DNA from: an uncultured Planctomycetota bacterium
Lineage (GTDB): Bacteria > Planctomycetota > Phycisphaerae > SM23-33
Direction: 5' to 3'
DNA: 64,000 bases
NCBI GenBank assembly: GCA_903892515.1
Contig: CAITIS010000001.1
Span: forward strand, 139,552-203,551
Position numbers and translations under genes: made by a program. Shown piece after piece: positions 33,906 to 41,696 of the stretch (positions are counted from its first letter, which is position 1; each line of letters opens with the position of its first letter). The notes under the pieces were generated by a model. It was given only the letters and a program-made list of their open reading frames with translations. It was not told where the DNA came from and ran no database searches.

Positions 33906-34669
33906 AGAGGAACGCGGTCAAATCCCGGCAATGGTTCGAGACATTCTTCGCCGGCCTATATGGCCGGGTGCTGGCCGGTCAGATTGACCCGGCCAGGACG
34001 CGGCGGCAAGCCAGGCTCATCAAACGCGTGCTGGGCTTGCGCAAGGGTCAGAGCGCGTTGGACTGTCCTTGCGGCCAAGGGCGGCTGACGGTCCCGCTGG
34101 CCAGGCTGGGGCTGAAGATGACCGGCGTTGATCTGACGCGCCCATTCCTGGCCAAGGCCCGGCGGGCGGCAGGCACATCGCACGTGGGTGTGGATTTTCA
34201 TCATAGCGACATGAGAACGCTGCCCTTCGACGGCCGGTTTGACGCTGTCATCAACTGGTTCAGCAGCTTCGGCTACTTTGACGACGCCGGCAACCTGGCT
34301 ACGGCCCGGGCGGCGTGGGCGTCGCTCAAGCCGGGCGGGCAGTTCCTCGTCGAGGTGATAAACAAGTCCTTCTTGCTAAGCCACTGGCACAACGGCCGCG
34401 ATGAGGTCATCAACGGTGTGCGGATCGTCAACAACCACCGCATGGACCGCACCAGCCACGTCCGCGACACCTGGACGATGTCGCGCGGCGGGCGCATCGA
34501 GCGCCGCCGACTCTGCATGCGCGTGTTCAATGGAACGGAAATGCGGGCCTTGCTCAAGCAGGCGGGCTTTGTCGACATCCGCCTCCTGGGTCATTCAGCC
34601 AAGGGAGCCGGTCGCTTCACCCGGCATTCCCGCAGATTCATCGCCGTGGGACGAAAGCCTATTGGTTGA
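33902..34669 (+). CDS. Class I SAM-dependent methyltransferase
   Basis: The 255-residue protein starts at GTG 33902 and overlaps the previous gene's TGA; AAGGAGAAA lies just upstream. Rossmann-like methyltransferase motifs: ALDCPCGQGRLTVPLARLG (motif I with CPCGQGR in place of the common GCGxGR), MTGVDLTRPFLAKAR (acidic end of strand 2), VDFHHSDMRTLPF (motif III), FDAVINWFSSFGYFDD (motif IV) and LKPGGQFLVEV (post-motif). The DCPCGQGR form is common in methyltransferases of this subgroup. The substrate is unknown. With the truncated neighbour it is enclosed by inverted heptamer arrays. Confidence 0.87.
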   Translation: MKRNAVKSRQWFETFFAGLYGRVLAGQIDPARTRRQARLIKRVLGLRKGQSALDCPCGQGRLTVPLARLGLKMTGVDLTRPFLAKARRAAGTSHVGVDFHHSDMRTLPFDGRFDAVINWFSSFGYFDDAGNLATARAAWASLKPGGQFLVEVINKSFLLSHWHNGRDEVINGVRIVNNHRMDRTSHVRDTWTMSRGGRIERRRLCMRVFNGTEMRALLKQAGFVDIRLLGHSAKGAGRFTRHSRRFIAVGRKPIG

Positions 34670-34888
34670 GAAAACACACACATCGCGATTCCTCGGCGGC
34701 CAGTTCAGGAAACTCGCCGCGCCAAGGGATGTAATGGTGGGACGGCAGTTTCTGATATCAGGAACTGCGCCGGCCGCGATCGGTGGCCAGGTCACGCATG
34801 CCTTTCCGCAAAGACAACGCGTAAAGGCATGGCACCTCATGGCACCCACTTCTGGCACGGCACCACTTCAGGCCCGACTGCTGTTCCC

Positions 34889-34916
34889 AATATCTAATAT
34901 CGAATCCCTAATATCG
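34889..34916. repeat. Heptamer array, AATATCG type (right of methyltransferase pair)
   Basis: There are four 7-bp units (AATATCT, AATATCG, AATCCCT, AATATCG), the reverse complement type of the array at 33233-33260. The array ends 13 bases before the stop codon of the minus-strand aldo/keto reductase gene. Confidence 0.85.
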
Positions 34917-34929
34917 CATCTCCGCCCGC

Positions 34930-35919
34930 CTACTTCACCGCTTCTGCGATATCCTTGCGTTCTTCGTCTGAAAGCGGAGCGGCTGAGACGGCGCCGAGGT
35001 TTTCCTGGATCTGTTCGATTTTGGAAGCCCCGATCAGCACGCTGGTGATGCGCGGATCATCCAGCAGCCAGGTCAGGGCCAGTTGCGCCACCGTCTGGCC
35101 ACGGCGCTGGGCGATCTCGTGGAGCTTCTTCACTCGCCGCCACGTGCCCATGGCCTCCTGCTCGGCGTACCACTGCTTGCCCTCGGCGCCGCGGCGGCCA
35201 AAGCGGGTGTCCGTCGGCAGGCCGGTGAGGTACTTGCTGCTCAACCGGCCTTGGGCCAGCGGGCAAAACGCGATCGCGCCGGCGCCCCACGCCTGCGTGT
35301 GAGGCAGCAGGTCGGCGATGGGGCCGCGTTCCAGCAGGTTGATCCGCGGCTGATGGATCGTCAGCGGGGCCCAGTCGTGCTGCTTCATTACCTGGGCGGC
35401 CTGCGTGAACTGCACGCCGTTATAGCTGCTCACGCCCACGTACAGGGCCTTGCCTTGCCGGACGATCTGGTCCAGTGCGGCCATGGTCTCTTCCACGGGC
35501 GTCTCGGGGTCGGGCCGGTGGTGGTAGTAGATGTCCACGTAGTCGAGCTTCATCCGTCGCAGCGACTGGTCGAGGCTGGCGATGAGGTACTTCTTGCTGC
35601 CCCAGTCGCCGTACGGGCCGGGCCACATCCACCAGCCGGCCTTGGTGGAGATGACCAGTTCGTCGCGCGGCATGTCGCGGAGGATTTGGCCCATGAGCGT
35701 TTCGCTGTTGCCCGGCGGCGGGCCGTAATTGTTGGCCAGGTCGAAGTGCGTGATGCCGTGGTCGAAGGCGAAGTAGCAGGCCTGGCGGCAGAGTTCGTCG
35801 CCCCCGGCCTCGCCCAGGCTCTGCCAGAAGCCCAGCGACACCACGGGCAATTTCAGCCCGCTCCGGCCACAGCGGCGATACACCATCTTGTCATAACGGT
35901 TCTCGGCGAAAGCTGGCAT
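34930..35919 (-). CDS. Aldo/keto reductase, YghZ/GPR-like (L-glyceraldehyde-3-phosphate reductase type)
   Basis: The 329-residue NADPH-dependent TIM-barrel oxidoreductase starts at ATG 35919, behind GAGGAG; the longer frame runs into repeat DNA. Conserved features: YRRCGRSGLKLPVVSLG, GITHFDLANNYGPPPGNSE with catalytic Asp and Tyr (HFDLANNYG), VISTKAGWWMWPGPYGDWGSKKYL with catalytic Lys, LDYVDIYYHHRPDPETP with catalytic His, and C-terminal VLIGASKIEQIQENLGA for cofactor binding. GPYGDWGSKKYL is typical of the E. coli YghZ group, which reduces L-glyceraldehyde 3-phosphate and methylglyoxal. The physiological substrate is inferred. Confidence 0.93.
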   Translation of the reverse strand: MPAFAENRYDKMVYRRCGRSGLKLPVVSLGFWQSLGEAGGDELCRQACYFAFDHGITHFDLANNYGPPPGNSETLMGQILRDMPRDELVISTKAGWWMWPGPYGDWGSKKYLIASLDQSLRRMKLDYVDIYYHHRPDPETPVEETMAALDQIVRQGKALYVGVSSYNGVQFTQAAQVMKQHDWAPLTIHQPRINLLERGPIADLLPHTQAWGAGAIAFCPLAQGRLSSKYLTGLPTDTRFGRRGAEGKQWYAEQEAMGTWRRVKKLHEIAQRRGQTVAQLALTWLLDDPRITSVLIGASKIEQIQENLGAVSAAPLSDEERKDIAEAVK

Positions 35920-36016
35920 TTGGAAACTCCTCATTTCTACAGCGACACTGATCGCTGGCCGCCCATTCGTATACGAAACGGTGGCGCCACATGCAAGTCC
36001 AGTGGCCAGAACTCTG

Positions 36017-36155
36017 GATTCTGTCGGCGCAGGCTTGGTCGAGTCGTGTAGCAAGCCTGATCGACCGAGTGAGATTCTGCTGCACTGGCTTGGTCGGGGC
36101 GCGTAACAGGCCTGACCCGCACAGTTAGATTCCGTCGGCACTGACCTGGTCGAGT
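36017..36155. repeat. Three degenerate 56-bp direct repeats beside the RAYT element
   Basis: Units begin GATTCTGTCGG/GATTCTGCTGC/GATTCCGTCGG at 36017, 36073 and 36128. Each contains a (G)GTCGAGTCGTGTA(A/G)CA(A/G)GCCT-like segment that corresponds to the transposase element's outer end. The third unit runs directly into the left end of the element at 36156. They look like partial duplications of the element terminus. Confidence 0.75.
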
Positions 36156-36743
36156 CGTGTAACAGGCCTCTGCTTCAGCAGGGGTACAGCCCACGCCCCC
36201 CCCAGTCCCCAGCCCGCTTCAGCGGGCTTAGGGCCGTGGCTTCAGCCATCTGCTTCATCCACCCGCTCCAGCCGCTCGAACACGGTGCCCTTCAGGTGAT
36301 GCTCCTTCTGATTTCTGACATAGTTCATCACCCATGGCAGATCCTTCATCCCGAACGTGACGATGCCGTACCCGGATTGCCAATCGACCCGGCCTGGACC
36401 GGCCTCGTTGAAATCGTGCGAACTGCCGCCCTTTACCCGCCCGATCCACTCAGCCGGCTGCAGCGTCGGCGGGACTCGGACGACCAGATGGACATGATTG
36501 CGAGTGCCGTTGACCTCGTGAACGAAGACGCCCCCGCTCTCGACCGCCCGGCGGCGAATGATGTCGTGCAGGCCGCTTTCATAATCCGGCGCGATCAGGT
36601 TGGCGCTGCCCTTGGTGTGCCAAACGATGTGCAGAAACATTTCGTGATATGCGTCTTTGGCCATTTTGTAAGCCCCTGAAGGGGCTGCCCGGTAATTGAT
36701 GGCAGCTCCGTTTACCCCTGCTAAAGCAGGGGCCTGTTACACG
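36156..36743. mobile_element. REP-bounded transposase element (RAYT locus)
   Basis: A 588-bp unit has inverted ends. The left (36156-36185) is CGTGTAACAGGCC plus the hairpin CTGCTTCAGCAG; the right (36714-36743) is CTGCTAAAGCAG plus GGCCTGTTACACG. Between them lie the transposase gene and two inner AGCCC(G)/(C)GGGCT hairpins (36210-36229 and 36671-36686, the latter AGCCCC-TGAA-GGGGCT). This is the classic organisation of a REP-associated tyrosine transposase with its REP substrates. The REP doublet at 812-1001 has the same ends. Confidence 0.9.
36242..36664 (-). CDS. REP-associated tyrosine transposase (RAYT, Y1/IS200-like)
   Basis: The 140-residue protein has the Y1_Tnp fold: start YHEMFLHIVWHTKGSANLI, HUH metal motif NHVHLVVRVP (His57, His59) and catalytic tyrosine in the helix WVMNYVRNQKEHH (Tyr115). 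It nicks single-stranded DNA and forms a 5'-phosphotyrosine; RAYTs recognise REP hairpins and are thought to spread them. The length is typical (about 140-150). AGGGG upstream of the ATG is part of a REP-like hairpin, so translation or stability may be linked to that structure. The product appears intact and could act on REP copies elsewhere in the genome. Confidence 0.92.
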   Translation of the reverse strand: MAKDAYHEMFLHIVWHTKGSANLIAPDYESGLHDIIRRRAVESGGVFVHEVNGTRNHVHLVVRVPPTLQPAEWIGRVKGGSSHDFNEAGPGRVDWQSGYGIVTFGMKDLPWVMNYVRNQKEHHLKGTVFERLERVDEADG

Positions 36744-36833
36744 ACTCATTCCGAGGCGGTACCCGCGAGCAGCGTCGATTCGCACACTCGGCCCAGACCC
36801 CATGCAATTCTGAATCGCAGATCCACAGATACA

Positions 36834-39374
36834 TCATACGCACCGCACATGCACGTCCTGCGCGGCCAGTCGGGCCGGGCTGCGGACCGCGATAGTTCTC
36901 GATTCCCCCGGCAGCAGAGCGAAGTAGTTATCCTCCGGCAGCACGCCGTCGGGCAGCGCGATCTCCACCGCCCGTGCGTATTGATCGCTGGAAATCGTCA
37001 CGGCGTACCGGTGCGCGGCATCACGACTGCTGCTGCCATCGGCAGCCTTCCGCGTGAGTCCGGCTTTGGCAACTGAGTGCAGCGACCACGATATCGTCGG
37101 CTCGGTCAGCAGTTCCTTGGGCTCTGCCGCCTTGAGCGTGGCCGGCAGGATGTCAGCATTGTTCCGCACCAGCGCGTACCACACGCCCTGCGTGGCGTCC
37201 TGGCCGCCGGCGGCGAACGCGACCAGTTCCGTCCGCGCCAAGGGCTTACCGGCGATGCGCACCGTCTTGGCCTGCCGCCGCTGGCCATCCAGGCTGACGT
37301 AGCCATATTCCAGCACCCCGCGGACCGGCTCGGCCGTGTCATTGGCCAGGCAAACGACGATGCGCGAGCCGGTCTTGCGCAGGATCAGCCGTTGCGGAGC
37401 GAACGCCCGCTTGACGAAGTACCAGCAGATCTTGCGGCGCAGGTAGTAATCGACCGTCGTCCAGCCAATCTCGCCCCAGGCGTCGTTGAACATCCAATAC
37501 AGGCCGCCGTGGCAGGTGTCGATGAAGCGGCAGCTCTCCAGGGCATAGCCCAGCATGAGCCCCTGCGTCAGCCCGCCGTACAGCACGTATTGCCCCGGCG
37601 ACAGCCCCGCGGCATCGACGTAATGCCGCGTAATGCCGGCATCGACGGTGTGCTTTTCCCAAGCGTTGTTGTGGTGCTGCCAAGTCGCGTCGGTGCGCTC
37701 GAAGGGCGCACCGTTCAAGTACTGGCGAATGGTGACCTCACTGGGCGGGCCGGGGTAGCCGAACTCGCTCATGAACAGCAGCCCGCCCAGGCTGTCAAAT
37801 CGCTCGGGCGTGATCCGCGGTTCCATCTCCTTGTGCATCATGAACAGCCAGTGGTGGGCGTCGCCGACGGTATAGTCGCATTCGTCCTTGCCGCCGCCGG
37901 GGCTGCAGTACCAGTACGGCGTCTGCGGGCAGTTCGCCTGCACGGCCTGGGGCAGCACTTCGCCCATCAGCCTCGTGACCTGGTCGGTCTCGTTCGGCCG
38001 GCCGATGGCCTGGTTGCCGTAGCACTCGTTGCTGCCGACCCACACGACGACGCACGCCCGGTGCGCCAGCCGCCGCGTCTGGTACTGGGCTTCCTTGGCC
38101 AGTTCGTCGCGAAAGCTCTCGCGATGGTCGGGGTACGTCGAGCACGCCAGCATGAAGTCCTGCCACACCAGCACGCCTTCGCGGTCGCAGGCCTCGTAAA
38201 AGGCCTCACGCTCGTACAGCCCGCCGCCCCAGACGCGCAGCATGTTGTGGTTTTCCTCCACGGCCAAGCGAACCAGGGCATCCACCCGCTCATCGGTCAC
38301 GCGCAGGTACAGGGCATCGGCTGGGATCCAGTTGCCGCCCTTGCAGAATACGACCTTGCCGTTGATGAGGAAGCGAAAGGTCTTGTGGCTCTGCAGCTCC
38401 ACGAAGCGGATGCCGTACAGCAGCTCGCGCCGGTCGCGATGGCGCGAACTGACCACCTCGGCCACGATGCGGTAGCGATCCTGCCTGCCCAGGCCACGCG
38501 GCCACCAGAGTTGGGCGTTGCTCACCTTCAACGTCAGCGGGACATAGTTCGTGCCGTTCTGCAGCAGGCAATCCACGGCCGCCTCGGCAGCCAGTTTGCC
38601 CTGCGGGTCGTACACTTTCACGCTCACGCGGCCTTCGTCGCTGACGACGTAGTTGGGCCGGTACGCCTCGACCGTCACGTTCAGCTGCACGTCCTTGCCC
38701 AGCCGCTCGCTCCGGACGCGGGCATAGCGGATGACCGTCTTGCGCATCAGCACGAGCTTGCACTCCCCGCCGATGCCGACGGTGGCCAGGCGTGGGCTCC
38801 AATCCCAACCCCAGGTGTAGGCGGGTTTGCGGACGTAAGGCCGGGCCATTTCGCCCCGGCCATCGGTGTTGCGGAAGTTCAGAATCCCGCCCAAGTCGCC
38901 GCGGACGAATTCTTCCGTGATGCCTTCGGTGCCGTGCGTCAGGCGGATCAGCAGCGTGTTCTCGCCCTCGTGCAGAAACTTTTCCACCCGGGCCACGAAA
39001 GGCCGGTACGCCGAGGGGTGCTCGCCGACGGCCCGGCCATTTACAAAGATGCTGGCCTTGACGTCCAGGCCGTCCAGGAATAGTTCGATGCCGTCGGCCG
39101 ACAGTTGCTCGCTCGTCAGGTAGAAGCTCTTGCGGTACCACCAGCTGCGCTGCTCCACCCATTCGCATTCCAGGCTGTTTAAGCCCAGCAGCGGCTCTTG
39201 CATCCGCCCATCCGCAATCAGCGCCTGATGCACCGCGCCGGGCACAGGGGCGTCGATCCACGCCGCCTCGGCAACCACGCGAAGATGCTCATCGGCCTGC
39301 ACTGCGATGGCCTCATCGCGGAGCTGCCAGCAACCGTTCAGCGAGATTTCCTCTCTTGCCCTGCCCACAGCCAT
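36834..39374 (-). CDS. Glycoside hydrolase family 2, beta-mannosidase type
   Basis: The 846-residue protein starts at ATG 39374, behind GGAAGGGAG. There is no signal peptide, so it probably acts in the cytoplasm. Domains in order: sugar-binding jelly roll (about 8-205, SLNGCWQLRD to CKLVLM), immunoglobulin-like domain (210-325), TIM barrel (330-640) and C-terminal beta domains. The acid/base is Glu450 in VVWVGSNECYG and the nucleophile Glu537 in FMSEFGYPG. The GSNE and SEFG context and the YTWGWDWSPR motif (186-195) are typical of beta-mannosidases rather than beta-galactosidases. It should release beta-linked mannose from mannan or N-glycan-like oligosaccharides. Confidence 0.9.
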   Translation of the reverse strand: MAVGRAREEISLNGCWQLRDEAIAVQADEHLRVVAEAAWIDAPVPGAVHQALIADGRMQEPLLGLNSLECEWVEQRSWWYRKSFYLTSEQLSADGIELFLDGLDVKASIFVNGRAVGEHPSAYRPFVARVEKFLHEGENTLLIRLTHGTEGITEEFVRGDLGGILNFRNTDGRGEMARPYVRKPAYTWGWDWSPRLATVGIGGECKLVLMRKTVIRYARVRSERLGKDVQLNVTVEAYRPNYVVSDEGRVSVKVYDPQGKLAAEAAVDCLLQNGTNYVPLTLKVSNAQLWWPRGLGRQDRYRIVAEVVSSRHRDRRELLYGIRFVELQSHKTFRFLINGKVVFCKGGNWIPADALYLRVTDERVDALVRLAVEENHNMLRVWGGGLYEREAFYEACDREGVLVWQDFMLACSTYPDHRESFRDELAKEAQYQTRRLAHRACVVVWVGSNECYGNQAIGRPNETDQVTRLMGEVLPQAVQANCPQTPYWYCSPGGGKDECDYTVGDAHHWLFMMHKEMEPRITPERFDSLGGLLFMSEFGYPGPPSEVTIRQYLNGAPFERTDATWQHHNNAWEKHTVDAGITRHYVDAAGLSPGQYVLYGGLTQGLMLGYALESCRFIDTCHGGLYWMFNDAWGEIGWTTVDYYLRRKICWYFVKRAFAPQRLILRKTGSRIVVCLANDTAEPVRGVLEYGYVSLDGQRRQAKTVRIAGKPLARTELVAFAAGGQDATQGVWYALVRNNADILPATLKAAEPKELLTEPTISWSLHSVAKAGLTRKAADGSSSRDAAHRYAVTISSDQYARAVEIALPDGVLPEDNYFALLPGESRTIAVRSPARLAAQDVHVRCV

Positions 39375-39649
39375 GACGTGCTCCCTTCCAAGAGCCGGTT
39401 TCACAGCCGGCTGGACTCGTGGCACAGCCGCCCTCGGCTGTGAGGTTGAGCAGCAGGCCCGGAGCGACCTTCCAAGCCACAGGCTGGAAAGCCTGTGCCA
39501 CCATTGCGGCTCACCCGAGACGGCGATTCTGCGGCATGGCCCATGCCTTTGGCAAGAGATTGTCCTATCATGACTACCGGACCGACCGGCCGATAGAAAA
39601 GGGGCAATAACGTTCCGCCCCGTTCGTTTAGACTGACACAGAGAGTCCT
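39375..39649. other. Intergenic region with two hairpins
   Basis: It contains an inverted copy of the CACAGCCG hairpin (39423-39442) and CACAGGCT-GGAA-AGCCTGTG (39478-39497), whose loop is a GNRA-type tetraloop if transcribed in this direction. It also holds the divergent promoters of the GH2 and sigma-factor genes, which are not clearly resolved. Confidence 0.65.
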
Positions 39650-40222
39650 ATGGAAGACCAGAGGCGCACCCGTTTCGCCGATGACCGTGACGGCGAGGCT
39701 TACCAGCGTTTGCTGGCGGAGTACGGGCCGCGCTTGTACGGGTTCTTTCTGCGGGCGACCGGCTCGCACCACGAGGCCGAGGATTTGCTGGGCGAGTTGA
39801 TGCTGCGGGTCGTGCGCGGCAGCGACTCCTACGACGAGCGCGGCAAGCTGGAGAGCTGGCTGTTTCGGATCGGCTCGAACCTGCTGCGGGACCGGATTCG
39901 GCGGCGGAAAAGTTCGCCCGCGGCCATGTCGATGGAGTTAGAGAGCCCTTCGGGCACGTCGGTGGGCGAGAGCATCCCCGACGACGGGCCGATGCCGGAC
40001 GCTTCGCTGCGAACGCTGGAGCTTTCCGAGCGGGTCCAGAAGGCGCTGGACCGGCTGGATGAGTCGTCGCGGCAGATGGTGCTGCTGCGGCATTTTGCCG
40101 AGATGAGTTTCAAGGAAATCGCGGAAGTCTTTTCCTGCCCGATTGGCACGGTGCTGGCCAAGGTGCACCGGGCGTTGAAGGCGCTGCGACAGATTTTGGA
40201 AACCGAACATGAACTGGAATGA
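39650..40222 (+). CDS. ECF-type RNA polymerase sigma factor
   Basis: The 190-residue sigma-70 family protein has region 2 (about 21-87: YQRLLAEYGPRLYGFFLRATGSHHEAEDLLGELMLRVV, then ESWLFRIGSNLLRDRIRRR) and region 4 (about 124-178: ALDRLDESSRQMVLLRHFAEMSFKEIAEVFSCPIGTVLAKVHRALKALR), joined by a variable linker. Regions 1 and 3 are absent, as in ECF factors. The gene overlaps the next (a membrane protein) by 14 bp, the usual arrangement of sigma factor and partner. It probably directs an envelope or extracytoplasmic response; no target promoter was identified. Confidence 0.92.
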   Translation: MEDQRRTRFADDRDGEAYQRLLAEYGPRLYGFFLRATGSHHEAEDLLGELMLRVVRGSDSYDERGKLESWLFRIGSNLLRDRIRRRKSSPAAMSMELESPSGTSVGESIPDDGPMPDASLRTLELSERVQKALDRLDESSRQMVLLRHFAEMSFKEIAEVFSCPIGTVLAKVHRALKALRQILETEHELE

Positions 40223-40691
40223 ACAAGATTACGAGGCCGTCGGGCTGTTCCTGGACGGTCAGGACGTGACGCTCACCGAGGCGCAGCGTGAGCTGGCGCG
40301 GCAGGTCTCGCGCGACCTTCAGGCCGTCGGGCCGACGCTGGACGTGGCCATACCTTTGGGCATGCTGCACCGCGTCGGCAGCAGGATTGCCCGACCTGCC
40401 CGCACCAAGCTGCGCCGCGGGCTGTACATTGGGCTGGCGACCTCGGCGGCTGCGGCCGTGGTGCTGCTGGCGCTGATGGTGCGGACGCACATTACGAACG
40501 TTCGCGGCGAGGCGATGACGCCGTCCGAATACGTCTCAGCCTTCCTCTCAGGCGAGAGCGACGACCAGGCACAGACACAGACCCAGACGCTTTCCGACGA
40601 CGTCGTCCTGCTGCAGGATGAACTGTCCTCCAACGACAACTTCGAGCAGGACCTGGGCGACCTGGAACGACACATGGAGCAGACGGAGTAG
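40209..40691 (+). CDS. Single-span membrane protein, probable anti-sigma partner
   Basis: The 160-residue protein has a cytoplasmic N-terminal part (1-70), one membrane span (about 71-91, GLYIGLATSAAAAVVLLALM) and an acidic, Gln-rich extracytoplasmic tail with a short QTQTQT run. The first 65 residues are helical (LTEAQRELARQVSRDL) and could hold the sigma factor, but the zinc-binding HxxxCxxC motif of ZAS-type anti-sigma factors is absent. Function is inferred only from the 14-bp overlap with the sigma gene and from topology. The next gene follows 11 bases later, so the three are probably one transcript. Confidence 0.7.
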   Translation: MNWNEQDYEAVGLFLDGQDVTLTEAQRELARQVSRDLQAVGPTLDVAIPLGMLHRVGSRIARPARTKLRRGLYIGLATSAAAAVVLLALMVRTHITNVRGEAMTPSEYVSAFLSGESDDQAQTQTQTLSDDVVLLQDELSSNDNFEQDLGDLERHMEQTE

Positions 40692-40702
40692 CGAGGATCA
40701 CA

Positions 40703-41374
40703 ATGAACTTGGCATCGACAGTTCGGGCCGCCCTTTTGATGGTGGTGGCGGTCACGGCGACGATGGCGACGGCGGCGCTACCGCGTGAGCGCTTCGCCCA
40801 GACGAGTTCGGCCCCGGCTTCGCGACCGTTTGCAGGACGGATGTCCCCGCGCGGCGAAGGCGGCCCGCAGGAGCGGCAGGAGCTGATGGAGTTCCTGCGT
40901 CAGAACATGCCCGAACTGGCACGGCAGCTGGAAGCTTTGCACAAGGCCAATCCGGCTGTGGCAGAGCGGCAGTTCCGCCAGATCGAGGGGTTGTACCGCC
41001 GCGTCAAGGATTACCCGCCCGAGCTCCGCCAAGCCGCCCTGGCCAGAGGCTGGCTGAACGTGGCGATCCTGCGGACGGCCCAGCAGCTGCGTGCGGCCAA
41101 GCCCGAAGACAAGCCCAAGCTCGAAGAACGAATCAAGGCCCTGATCTCCGAACAGTTCGACAAGGAGATGATCGTCCGGCAGTACGAACTCGAGCGGCTC
41201 ACCAAGCAACTGGCCAAGCTCCAGGAACAGCTCGACCAGCACAAGGCCAATCGCGACAAGATCATCCAGAACAAACTCCAGCGCGTCGAGCGTTGGACCA
41301 GCGCCACCCAACCTGGCAGCCAACCCGCCAGCCAACCAGCGACTGAAAACAGCCCGGAGCGCGGCGGGATTTAG
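40703..41374 (+). CDS. Secreted coiled-coil protein of the sigma-factor operon
   Basis: The 223-residue protein has a signal peptide (residues 1-24, AALLMVVAVTATMATAA) and then a largely helical, charged body: ELMEFLRQNMPELARQLEALHKANPAVAERQFRQIEGLYRRVK and a long coiled coil (about 125-200, EQFDKEMIVRQYELERLTKQLAKLQEQLDQHKANRD). The tail has PGSQPASQPAT repeats. The layout recalls periplasmic CpxP/Spy-like sensors or chaperones in stress-sigma operons, but no LTxxQ motif is seen. A role in signalling to the membrane partner upstream is plausible but inferred only from position. Confidence 0.7.
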   Translation: MNLASTVRAALLMVVAVTATMATAALPRERFAQTSSAPASRPFAGRMSPRGEGGPQERQELMEFLRQNMPELARQLEALHKANPAVAERQFRQIEGLYRRVKDYPPELRQAALARGWLNVAILRTAQQLRAAKPEDKPKLEERIKALISEQFDKEMIVRQYELERLTKQLAKLQEQLDQHKANRDKIIQNKLQRVERWTSATQPGSQPASQPATENSPERGGI

Positions 41375-41696
41375 CTCGGGGCCCGCCAGGGCGTCTGAGA
41401 GGTAGCTCCACTTCGCGTGCAGCGAGGTGCACGCCCTCCCATTGGGTGCCATGGCTGCGGAGTCCAGCAGCCATGCAGGCAGACGTTCCATCGGGTTCTA
41501 ACGCACTCCCTTCAGTCCGCGTCCACACCCCGCGTGCAACAAGTTGCACGCCCTACGGCGCTTTCACGGCGGCGCTTCAGCGGCGGCGCGGGCAAGTTGC
41601 TGCATCAGCGCCGCCGACACGCTACAATTCCCCGCTTGGCCGGCCCAGGCTACGCCGGCTCTATAGCGACTACCAACAAGGCACGATGGAGAGTTT
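41375..41696. other. 322-bp gap with hairpins
   Basis: It contains CGTGCAGCGAGGTGCACG (about 41416-41433), a GGGTGCCATGGCTGCGGAGTCC...AGCCATGC hairpin (41454-41476) and CGTGCAAC-AA-GTTGCACG (about 41532-41549). GGAGAG before the next ATG is the ribosome site. No gene is seen. Confidence 0.6.

Noticed and set aside
37077-39083. Plus-strand 668-codon ORF
   Set aside because: Antisense to the GH2 beta-mannosidase gene; composition typical of shadows in G+C-rich genes.
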